Below, piece by piece: positions 1-6,568 of a DNA stretch of 32,272 nucleotides. The notes beneath the pieces were generated by a model that searched no databases, was not told the DNA's origin, and saw nothing but the letters and a program-made list of their open reading frames with translations. The DNA lies in contig CALQSB010000030.1 in assembly GCA_943333125.1 (NCBI GenBank), positions 1 through 32,272 on the forward strand, given 5' to 3'. The DNA is from Chitinophaga pinensis (GTDB lineage Bacteria; Bacteroidota; Bacteroidia; Chitinophagales; Chitinophagaceae). Position 1 is the stretch's first letter; the number at the start of each line of letters is the position of its first letter. The translations under genes and the position numbers were made by a program.

Positions 1-62
1 AACAATAACTCATTATAAAATCGTATCACATTGTTTTATACGTTTGATTGTATTTTATTTTA

Positions 63-385
63 GCCCACCGTTTCAACGATGGGCGATTAGGAAATCCTGG
101 TTTAATTTATTTTTTTATTCACCCACGGTTGAAACCGTGTGCTGTATTACAATTCATGATCATTATATTATTTCAAATCTCCGCATCAATGTATTGGCTG
201 TATTTTATTTAGCCCACCGTTTCAACGGTGGGCGATTAGGAAATCCTGGTTTAATTTATTTTTTTATTCACCCACGGTTGAAACCGAGGGCTGTATTACA
301 ATTCATGATCATTATATTATTTCAAATCTCTGCATCAATGTATTGGCTGTATTTTATTTAGCCTGCCGTTTCAACGGTGGGCGAT
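63..385. repeat. 149-bp tandem repeat made of alternating palindromes
   Basis: Two nearly identical 149-bp units (63-211 and 212-360) are followed by the start of a third (361-385). Each unit holds two different imperfect 20-bp palindromes. The first has consensus CCCACCGTTTCAACGGTGGG and occurs at 64-83, 213-232 and 362-381. The second has consensus CCCACGGTTGAAACCGTGGG and occurs at 122-141 and 271-290. The spacing alternates regularly between 58 and 91 bp. The alternation resembles the BIME/REPIN arrangement of REP elements, which in other bacteria are moved by REP-associated Y1 transposases; no such transposase is in this window. Open frames across the array are products of the repetition, not genes. 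The rest of 1-507 holds no gene that I can see. Confidence 0.9.
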
Positions 386-456
386 GTTCATCTTGTTTTT
401 CAAATGATTTTTCAAAATAAAAAATTACAAACCAATGACAATTTTCAAATTTTCTT

Positions 457-489
457 TTTCATCGAGCGTTTATTAAACGGCTATATTTG
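457..489 (+). promoter_or_regulatory. putative Bacteroidota-type promoter for the lipoprotein gene
   Basis: TATATTTG at 482-489 matches the Bacteroidota -7 consensus TAnnTTTG exactly. A TTTC lies 21 bp upstream (457-460), close to the -33 consensus TTTG. This would start transcription a few bases before the ATG at 508. The call rests on motif matching only. Confidence 0.45.
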
Positions 490-507
490 AGAACTTAAAA
501 AATCAAA

Positions 508-912
508 ATGAGGAAATTGTTTTTTTTGATTTCATGTCTTGCCATTATAAGCTTTTTTTCAGGCTGCGATTGCTTTTCAAGTTGTTATGTTAGCCCACAA
601 TTCACCATTGTAGATAAAAACACCATGGAGGATTTGATCACCGGTCCCAATCCCAGATATTTCAAAGATTCATTAATGCAAAAAAAACCTTCAGATAGTT
701 TGTATTCTCATGTTTCAGATGGCCGATTACTTTTTAACGATACTGTTTTATTGAAGCTGAACAGTACAGATGTGGATACAGTTGTGATTTACTATAACAA
801 GGCAAAAGGCGACAGAAGATGCTGTGGTGGCGTGTTTCTGGAGCCTCAGACGGTTGTTTACAATGGCGTGGCTTGTAGTTACCATGGAAACATTTTCTTG
901 TTTGAAAAATGA
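508..912 (+). CDS. small predicted lipoprotein, function unknown
   Basis: A 134-residue protein with a lipoprotein signal peptide: charged start (MRK), hydrophobic core at residues 4-17, and a lipobox ending FSGC with the acylated Cys at residue 20. The mature part is short and unusually cysteine-rich, with DCFSSC right after the lipid anchor, CC near residue 103 and another Cys near 123. This could allow disulfides or metal binding. I do not recognise a family. It overlaps the next gene by 4 bp (ATGA), so the two are probably co-translated, and a good -7 box lies upstream. It is likely a surface or periplasmic lipoprotein working with the downstream barrel-type protein; this pairing is inferred from context. 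Confidence 0.75.
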   Translation: MRKLFFLISCLAIISFFSGCDCFSSCYVSPQFTIVDKNTMEDLITGPNPRYFKDSLMQKKPSDSLYSHVSDGRLLFNDTVLLKLNSTDVDTVVIYYNKAKGDRRCCGGVFLEPQTVVYNGVACSYHGNIFLFEK

Positions 913-1463
913 AAATCATGAAAAAAAATCTCTATTTATTTTTCCTGCTGTTATCATCATTTCTAGGAAAAACGCAATCCAATCCAGCACTTAATTCGGC
1001 TTTGAATGCATACCCTTCTGTAAAATTAAATACGGTATATGTACAGTTGTTTGGTAATGGAATTGTTTTGTCTGCCAATTATGAAAGACAGTTATTTAAA
1101 AAGTCGGGATTCGGAATTCATGCTGGGATTGGTATCTGTGGAGAGGAAGGGTTCTATTGGAATGGGACATATCGTATAACCATTCCTGTTGGTATCAATT
1201 ATTTGCTGCCTTTGAAGAGAAATAATCGATTCATCGATTTCGGTATCGGCGCTACATATGCCAAATCAGATATGCAGGTTTATATGCTGGTTGAACATCG
1301 AAATCCTAATTATGTTAATACACATTACTGGAGCCTGGTTCCTTCTGTATCCAAGCGTATTACAACAAGACGACACATGATGTACCGATATGGATTTTCT
1401 CCTGTAATCAATCAATATGGATTTATTCCGTTTATTGAATTTTCTGCAGGAAAAAGTTTTTAA
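909..1463 (+). CDS. predicted outer-membrane beta-barrel-like protein
   Basis: A 184-residue protein with a Sec signal peptide (lysines at residues 2, 5 and 6, then an L/F/S core, probable cleavage near residues 22-24). The rest alternates aromatic and glycine-rich strands, and the chain ends in Phe, as in many outer-membrane barrels. No enzyme motif is visible and I do not recognise the family. Starts at 909 and at 918 (MKK) are both possible. The first overlaps the lipoprotein stop as ATGA, which favours translational coupling. The stop codon TAA directly abuts the reverse stop of the converging acyltransferase gene, with no spacer. The barrel assignment is inferred from sequence character only. 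Confidence 0.65.
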   Translation: MKIMKKNLYLFFLLLSSFLGKTQSNPALNSALNAYPSVKLNTVYVQLFGNGIVLSANYERQLFKKSGFGIHAGIGICGEEGFYWNGTYRITIPVGINYLLPLKRNNRFIDFGIGATYAKSDMQVYMLVEHRNPNYVNTHYWSLVPSVSKRITTRRHMMYRYGFSPVINQYGFIPFIEFSAGKSF

Positions 1464-2423
1464 TTAAAATTGTTTTCTTAACTGTGTATAGCTCCAAGCG
1501 AGCAAGGGTAGTGTTACAAATGTGAGCAGCCAATACCAGCTTCCCAGCCATAAATACAAAGCGGCTGCGATTGTTGTTAGATAAATTGGATAAAGCAAAA
1601 ACAAAAGTCCCACAAGGATAGAATCAAAATGATCACTTTTGCCTGCATTCTTTTTTGTGAAATTTCTTAATGGGATATATAGAGGTGCATGAATCCATTT
1701 GCCAATTAGAGCAGGCAAAAAAAGTGCTTTCTTTTTTATTAGATTATGCTTGACTTCAAACGTGGATTTTAATTTTTCAATATCACCATGATCGATTGTT
1801 TCCACTAATTCAGTCAATTCGATTTTTAATTTTTCATTAAAGTGCTTTATACCATTACCATCCATGTTTTGATAATCAAATGCTTCTTTGCCGAATGATT
1901 GCCCAAATTTCAGTTGGACATTTTTGCCAAATTTTTTAAAAGAGTGGTAGTTGATTCCTGTAGGTAACACCGTAACATCAATTCCTTCCTGCCAGCTGCT
2001 GAAAGCTAGTCGGGCTGTGCCTTTCTTTAACGAACGCAGTTTCCATTCGTTGACGCAAAGTCCTTCGCTGAAAATGAGCACAATGCCATTTTTCCTGAAA
2101 ATATCTCTGCATTTCGCAAATGTATCGTAATTGCTGTTGAGGTTTTCCGCACCTTCACTGAGTCGGTAAACAGGTAAAATATTTATCCCGTACAAAATTT
2201 TTGAAACGAATTTATTTTTGAAACTGTCACCGCGTGCCAATGAATAAACAGGTCTTTTAAAAATAGTGGCAAGTATGATGGCATCTAAAAATGAATTAGG
2301 ATGATTTGAAGCAATTAATAATGGTCCCGGATGATACAAGATTTCTTTTTTATTGACGATTAAATTTCTGCAATAAATCGGCAGCGCGAATTTGGATGGT
2401 ATTTTCAGTATGCTGAATAACAA
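1464..2423 (-). CDS. PlsC-like 1-acylglycerol-3-phosphate acyltransferase family protein
   Basis: A 319-residue protein of the glycerolipid acyltransferase superfamily, which transfers acyl chains to lysophosphatidic acid or related lipids at the inner membrane. The catalytic His-Asp motif is present as NHPNSFLD (H41, D47), one residue longer than the usual HX4D spacing. The second conserved block is present as FSEG (118-121), a variant of the FPEG motif that binds the glycerol phosphate. A hydrophobic C-terminal segment (about 265-312) contains one or two membrane helices, which makes it longer than a minimal PlsC of about 240 residues. It lies 17 bp downstream of the algH-like gene on the same strand and is probably co-transcribed. 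The exact acceptor lipid cannot be read from sequence; an ornithine-lipid or other lyso-lipid acyltransferase is possible. Confidence 0.8.
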   Translation of the reverse strand: MLFSILKIPSKFALPIYCRNLIVNKKEILYHPGPLLIASNHPNSFLDAIILATIFKRPVYSLARGDSFKNKFVSKILYGINILPVYRLSEGAENLNSNYDTFAKCRDIFRKNGIVLIFSEGLCVNEWKLRSLKKGTARLAFSSWQEGIDVTVLPTGINYHSFKKFGKNVQLKFGQSFGKEAFDYQNMDGNGIKHFNEKLKIELTELVETIDHGDIEKLKSTFEVKHNLIKKKALFLPALIGKWIHAPLYIPLRNFTKKNAGKSDHFDSILVGLLFLLYPIYLTTIAAALYLWLGSWYWLLTFVTLPLLAWSYTQLRKQF

Positions 2424-2440
2424 TAGTTAATTATTTATTT

Positions 2441-2992
2441 TTAATTTAATTGTGGGTCTATAGGATAATTTACAATCTGCTCATATTCGCCTCCTAATTC
2501 AAGTACACTTTGTTTCCAAATATTTTCAGGCGGAATGTCAAATATTAAACTTCGTTTAGCCGCACAAGTTAACCAGGTCTTTTCTTCAATTTCTTTTTCT
2601 AATTGCCCTTCCGACCAACCGCTGTAGCCAATAAAAAACTTTATCTTTTTTATATCTATAGTCTTTGAAATAACCAGTTCTTTCATTTTCTCAAAATCAC
2701 CACCCCAGCATAATTCATCAAACAGAGGCTGGCTGTCGGGAATAAGATCAGGATACTGATGAAGAAAATGAATGGTATCTAAGCCAACAGGTCCTCCAAC
2801 AAAAACAGGAAGGGGAAATGATGCAAGTCCAGGAATTAAATGATCTATGGTATATTCAAATCTTTTGTTCAAGGCCAATCCAAAGCTGCCCTCTTCATTA
2901 TTACTGCAAAGGAAAATTACTGAACGTACAAAATTTTCGTCCTTTAAAAACGGATCAGCTATAAGTAAACTATTTTCCCTGGCACTATTCAT
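2441..2992 (-). CDS. YqgE/AlgH family protein (UPF0301)
   Basis: A 183-residue protein, the usual length for the YqgE/AlgH family. Hallmarks are LLIADPFLKD near the N-terminus (residues 9-18), FGLALNK (37-43), GGPV (67-70) and GYSGWSEGQLEKE (122-134). The biochemical role of the family is not settled; in Pseudomonas AlgH was linked to alginate control, and the fold is a compact cytoplasmic alpha/beta domain. Here it is the first gene of a two-gene minus-strand unit with the PlsC-like acyltransferase, and it is divergent from the histidine kinase gene across a 225-bp spacer. Family assignment is firm, function is not. Confidence 0.9.
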   Translation of the reverse strand: MNSARENSLLIADPFLKDENFVRSVIFLCSNNEEGSFGLALNKRFEYTIDHLIPGLASFPLPVFVGGPVGLDTIHFLHQYPDLIPDSQPLFDELCWGGDFEKMKELVISKTIDIKKIKFFIGYSGWSEGQLEKEIEEKTWLTCAAKRSLIFDIPPENIWKQSVLELGGEYEQIVNYPIDPQLN

Positions 2993-3204
2993 CTTTCTAA
3001 TGTAATTAAATAATATTTGTGTCTGCTTAATTCTTTATTGTTTTTTGTAAAGACACGTTAAAGTTCATAAAAAATAAATTAAATATACCAAGCATAACTT
3101 ATTCTACGTTAATTTCGCCTTGTAAAAATACAGCGGTATTCTTACAAAGTTTTTTATAATTTATTTCTGATCTTAATGATTGATTTAATAAGTCACTAAG
3201 ACTA

Positions 3205-3212
3205 TAACTTTG
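3205..3212 (+). promoter_or_regulatory. putative -7 promoter box of the histidine kinase gene
   Basis: TAACTTTG fits the Bacteroidota TAnnTTTG consensus exactly and ends 5 bp before the ATG at 3218, so the transcript would have a very short leader. I see no good -33 TTTG at the usual spacing. The rest of the divergent spacer 2993-3217 is AT-rich with no recognisable gene. Confidence 0.35.
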
Positions 3213-3217
3213 AATTT

Positions 3218-4543
3218 ATGAAAAGGATTTTTCCTGTCATAACTATACTCATCACACTCTCTCTTCTTGGGTTGATTTATTTCCAGGTATTGTGGCTTAA
3301 AACTGCACGTGAAACCAAAGAAAAACAACTGAGGGAAAATATTTTTCTGGCTTCAACTGAAGCCGCCGAAAAGCTGATGGAAGATAAGAATGGTTTCATG
3401 TCGCTCAATAAAAAGGCTGATTTATTTCGTTCTAATGAAAAAATGAAGATTGAAATATTAAGACCATCAGTACTCAAAAGATTTACCAGGGATGAAATTG
3501 CAGCAGTAATCAGAAATTCCATGGACAAGCACTTCCTGGATGGAATCATTTTCGAATTTGCTGTTTCCGACAATAGTATTACTGGTGATCAGGTTCAAAG
3601 CGAAAATTTCTTCAAATATTTCATTGATTCCACCCACAATACCAATATTGCAATTCCGCTGCAACCTGCTCCAGGAAGCAATTACGAAAACCTCACCAAA
3701 GAAGAATTTCTGGTCATTATCGTTCCTCATCAGCGTGCAATTGTATTCAGAGAAATTTTCTGGTTTATTTTAGGTACAATTTTGTTTACCATAATTATTA
3801 CAACAGCATTCTTTTTAACCATAAGAGCTTTAATTCGCCAGAAAAAATTAAGTGAAATCAAATCTGATTTTATTAATAACATGACACATGAATTCAAAAC
3901 ACCCATAGCTACCATCTCACTTGCTGTTGACGCTTTGAAAAATGAAAAAGTAATCGGCGATAAAGAAAAGTCGGGATATTTTACCAATATTATCAAAGAA
4001 GAAAACAAAAGAATGAACAAGCAGGTTGAAATTATTTTGCAAGCTGCAATGCTCGACAGAAAAGAGTTGCAGCTTAATATTCAAAAAGTTTCTGCTCACG
4101 AGTTAATTAATAATGCAATAAACAACATTCGACTTCCACTGGAGGAAAAAAATGGTATACTGGAAACAGAATTAAGCGCACCAAATGATTTAATCATGGC
4201 GGACGAAGTGCATTTTACCAATTTGATTAATAATTTACTGGATAATGCTATCAAATATTCCAAGGAGTCAGGGCTGATTATAAAAATTAAAACCGAAAAT
4301 AATTTCAATAATCTTCGCATTTCAATTGAAGACAATGGCATTGGTATGAACAAAGAAACGCTTACCCGAATCTTTGAAAAATTCTATCGGGCTCACACAG
4401 GAAATATCCATAACGTAAAAGGATTTGGGTTAGGACTCAGTTATGTCAAAACAATGGTCGAGGCTCACAAAGGAACCATTAGGGCCGAAAGTGCCGTTGG
4501 CAAAGGGTCTTCCTTCATAATCAACCTCCCGGTTGTAAAGTAA
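3218..4543 (+). CDS. membrane-bound sensor histidine kinase
   Basis: A 441-residue kinase. A membrane helix at about residues 5-25 and a second at about 180-203 enclose a periplasmic sensor region of roughly 150 residues that I cannot assign to a family. A HisKA domain follows with the phosphorylated His224 in NMTHEFKTPI. The HATPase domain has the N box (LLDNAIKY, about 340-347), the G1 box EDNGIGM (371-377) and the G2 box GFGLGLSYV (402-410). All catalytic motifs are intact. The family autophosphorylates and passes phosphate to a response regulator, but no regulator gene is adjacent or elsewhere in the window. The gene is divergent from the algH-like gene and lies just upstream of the dcw control region. 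Signal and target are unknown. Confidence 0.92.
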   Translation: MKRIFPVITILITLSLLGLIYFQVLWLKTARETKEKQLRENIFLASTEAAEKLMEDKNGFMSLNKKADLFRSNEKMKIEILRPSVLKRFTRDEIAAVIRNSMDKHFLDGIIFEFAVSDNSITGDQVQSENFFKYFIDSTHNTNIAIPLQPAPGSNYENLTKEEFLVIIVPHQRAIVFREIFWFILGTILFTIIITTAFFLTIRALIRQKKLSEIKSDFINNMTHEFKTPIATISLAVDALKNEKVIGDKEKSGYFTNIIKEENKRMNKQVEIILQAAMLDRKELQLNIQKVSAHELINNAINNIRLPLEEKNGILETELSAPNDLIMADEVHFTNLINNLLDNAIKYSKESGLIIKIKTENNFNNLRISIEDNGIGMNKETLTRIFEKFYRAHTGNIHNVKGFGLGLSYVKTMVEAHKGTIRAESAVGKGSSFIINLPVVK

Positions 4544-4550
4544 TTTCAGG

Positions 4551-4652
4551 TTATCCACAGTTATCCACAACAATTCACACCAGACTGCTCAAAAAACGTC
4601 TTTTTTTGGCTTAAAACACCTTGTAAATAGGGTTAAATCCACTTGTGGATAA
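4551..4652. promoter_or_regulatory. cluster of three perfect DnaA boxes upstream of mraZ
   Basis: TTATCCACA occurs at 4551-4559 and again at 4561-4569 in direct orientation with a 1-bp spacer. Its reverse complement lies at 4644-4652. The third box sits inside a nested palindrome (4630-4665): GGGTTAAA pairs with TTTAACCC, and inside it TCCAC pairs with GTGGA. TTATCCACA is the canonical high-affinity DnaA site. The position just before the dcw cluster suggests DnaA control of division gene expression; the ftsL operon of Bacillus subtilis, which begins with mraZ, is reported to be DnaA-responsive. A replication origin is a less likely alternative. Confidence 0.75.
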
Positions 4653-4667
4653 AAATGTTTAACCCAT

Positions 4668-4707
4668 TTGGTGTCAGAAAGTGGGAAAATGTGTTATTTT
4701 GTGTCGA
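4668..4707 (+). promoter_or_regulatory. MraZ operator: four 10-bp-phased GTGK repeats
   Basis: GTGT, GTGG, GTGT and GTGT begin at 4671, 4681, 4691 and 4701, exactly 10 bp apart, each preceded by three mostly A/T bases. One unit reads AAAGTGG. MraZ of E. coli binds direct TGGGN repeats with 5-bp spacers, and Mycoplasma MraZ binds AAAGTGKN3 repeats; both have a 10-bp period. The array ends 32 bp before the mraZ ATG, so autoregulation is likely. A TATTTTG at 4695-4701, resembling a -7 box, overlaps the last two units. Confidence 0.8.
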
Positions 4708-4739
4708 TTTTAAAATTAACATAACCCAAAAACCCAAAA

Positions 4740-5207
4740 ATGATAGGCTTCATAGGAGAATATGAATCTACGGTCGATACGAAAGGGCGCTTTCTTTTGC
4801 CATCAGGTTTCAAAAAACAGCTACCTGAAGGCGAGAATGTACTTTTTGTATTGAATAGGGGTTTTGAAAAATGTCTTACTCTTTACCCTATACAAAGCTG
4901 GAATCCTCTTTTTGAACAAATTAGCAACCTCAACGATTTCGATCCTAAAGTTAGGGAGTTCAGGCGTTATTTTCTGAATGGAGCAACACAAATTGAGCTC
5001 GATAGCGCCGGACGATTATTATTACCCAAAAGCCTGGCAGAATATGCAGGATTGGGAAAGGACATCGTTTTGGCTTCTGCAATGAATAAAATAGAAATCT
5101 GGGATAAAAAAACATACCAGCAGTTCTTTGACTCAATAACACCGGATGACTTTAGTAATCTGGCCAATGAAGTAATGAACAAAAAAATTGAAAAGCCGAA
5201 CAGTTGA
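4740..5207 (+). CDS. mraZ: MraZ, transcriptional regulator of the dcw cluster
   Basis: A 155-residue protein with two SpoVT-AbrB-like MraZ domains, each carrying the DxxGR motif: D13-TKGR followed by FLLP, and D88-SAGR followed by LLLP. The length is normal. MraZ forms ring-shaped oligomers that bind phased direct repeats upstream of their own gene and adjust dcw transcription. A matching 10-bp-phased repeat array lies directly upstream. It is the first gene of the dcw cluster. The stop codon (5205-5207) lies 5 bp before the preferred rsmH start, and overlaps an alternative TTG start. No Shine-Dalgarno sequence precedes the ATG; the leader is A-rich, as is common in Bacteroidota. Confidence 0.97.
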   Translation: MIGFIGEYESTVDTKGRFLLPSGFKKQLPEGENVLFVLNRGFEKCLTLYPIQSWNPLFEQISNLNDFDPKVREFRRYFLNGATQIELDSAGRLLLPKSLAEYAGLGKDIVLASAMNKIEIWDKKTYQQFFDSITPDDFSNLANEVMNKKIEKPNS

Positions 5208-5212
5208 TAAGT

Positions 5213-6163
5213 ATGTCGAGTAATCAAAAACCATCCGACATCACCGATTCTTCTGATTCCCCAAATCAATACCATGTTCCTGTATTACTTCACGAAAGCA
5301 TTGATGCGTTAAACATCAAAGCAGATGGCGTTTATGTTGATTGCACATTTGGCGGCGGAGGACATAGCAGAGAAATACTGAAAAGATTAGGTGAAAATGG
5401 AAGGCTTTATGTGTTCGATCAGGATGCCGATGCTTTAAAAAATGTTCCAGCCGATGACCGAATTGTTTTCATCAGACAGAATTTCAGAAACATTAAAAAA
5501 TTCTTAAGAGTTCATAAATGTTCAGCTGTTGATGGAATTCTGGCCGATCTGGGTGTATCCAGTCACCAGTTTGATGAAGCCGGCAGAGGTTTTTCAATCA
5601 GATTCGATGCCGCTTTAGATATGAGAATGGATAATCGTCAATCGTTGAAAGCTGCTGATATTATCGCAACATACGACGAACAGCAATTACAAAAGTTATT
5701 TGAAATATACGGTGAAGTAACCAATGCAAAAACGTTAGCCAGATTAATTGTTTTGAAAAGAAAAACTGCAGCTATTCAAACAATCAATCAGTTTAAACAA
5801 GCAATTCACGAAATCGTAAAGGGCAATCCCAATAAATATCTCGCCAAAGTTTTTCAGGCTTTGCGAATAGCCGTAAATGATGAAATAGGTGCGCTGAAAG
5901 AAATGCTGGAGCAATCCATTGAATTACTGAAACCCGGAGGAAGAATGTCGGTAATCACTTTTCATTCTTTGGAAGACAGAATCGTGAAGAATTTTTTTAG
6001 ATATGGTTCAACGGTGGAACTGCCTGTTGATGATGTATATGGAACCAGGCCGCAAAGTCCTTTGAAAGTAATTTCCAAAAAACCAATTGAAGCAAAAGAA
6101 AAAGAGGTTAGAGAAAATACCAGATCAAGAAGCGCAAAGCTTCGGATAGCAGAAAAAATATAA
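5213..6163 (+). CDS. rsmH: RsmH, 16S rRNA (cytosine1402-N4)-methyltransferase
   Basis: A 316-residue SAM-dependent methyltransferase (MraW family) that modifies C1402 in the decoding centre of 16S rRNA. Motifs are DCTFGGGGHS (the SAM-binding loop, about residues 43-52 from this start), DLGVSSHQFD in the middle and SFHSLEDRIVK near the C-terminus. The length matches the family. The reading frame also opens at a TTG at 5204 that overlaps the mraZ stop; I prefer the ATG at 5213, three codons later, because it is the standard start codon. The N-terminal 17 residues before YHVPVLL are Ser/Asp/Pro-rich and unlikely to be structured. Confidence 0.96.
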   Translation: MSSNQKPSDITDSSDSPNQYHVPVLLHESIDALNIKADGVYVDCTFGGGGHSREILKRLGENGRLYVFDQDADALKNVPADDRIVFIRQNFRNIKKFLRVHKCSAVDGILADLGVSSHQFDEAGRGFSIRFDAALDMRMDNRQSLKAADIIATYDEQQLQKLFEIYGEVTNAKTLARLIVLKRKTAAIQTINQFKQAIHEIVKGNPNKYLAKVFQALRIAVNDEIGALKEMLEQSIELLKPGGRMSVITFHSLEDRIVKNFFRYGSTVELPVDDVYGTRPQSPLKVISKKPIEAKEKEVRENTRSRSAKLRIAEKI

Positions 6164-6171
6164 TTCGAAAA

Positions 6172-6519
6172 ATGAGTGAACAACAAAATATATCAGAACA
6201 GTTAATCAATGACAAGATTGATTGGAAGAAATATTTTAATTATTCCAACTTAGTTAAGAATATTCCTTTTCTTCTTTTTTTATCAGTTATCGCAATAATT
6301 TATATCTACAATGGACATTATGCAGATAAGCTGATCAGAAAAATAGGGGTGAGCGAAAAAAATGTGAAAGAACTGGAATACGAGTACAAAACAATAAAAA
6401 GTGAAGTTATTTTCAGAAGCAAACCCAGCGAAATGACAAAAGCAGTGGAGCCCATGGGTTTGAAAGAATTGAAACAACCACCCGAAGTGCTTATTGACTC
6501 GGGTAAAACAAAAGATTAA
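6172..6519 (+). CDS. ftsL: FtsL-like divisome protein
   Basis: A 115-residue bitopic protein: a cytoplasmic N-terminus of about 30 residues, one membrane helix (about 32-48), then a short extracytoplasmic segment with a heptad-like pattern (about 57-85, VSEKNVKELEYEYKTIKSEV) that suits a coiled coil. This size and topology match FtsL, which joins FtsQ/FtsB and FtsI/FtsW to activate septal peptidoglycan synthesis. Position between rsmH and ftsI is the classical ftsL position. FtsL sequences diverge strongly, so the assignment rests on topology and location. The start is 8 bp after the rsmH stop. Confidence 0.85.
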   Translation: MSEQQNISEQLINDKIDWKKYFNYSNLVKNIPFLLFLSVIAIIYIYNGHYADKLIRKIGVSEKNVKELEYEYKTIKSEVIFRSKPSEMTKAVEPMGLKELKQPPEVLIDSGKTKD

Positions 6520-6568
6520 GCACGCAATTTATATATACAGAATCGGCAATTAAAAAAACACACACTTT

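Noticed and set aside
44-361. 105-residue open frame in the first 400 bases
   Set aside because: It simply reads through the 149-bp tandem repeat, so its two halves repeat each other; no protein features.
63-385. CRISPR array
   Set aside because: The intervening sequence is repeated along with the palindromes instead of being unique, and there are no cas genes.
4551-4652. Chromosomal origin of replication
   Set aside because: Not excluded, but no clear AT-rich unwinding element or typical origin-linked gene such as dnaA or dnaN is adjacent, and the site fits an mraZ operator better.
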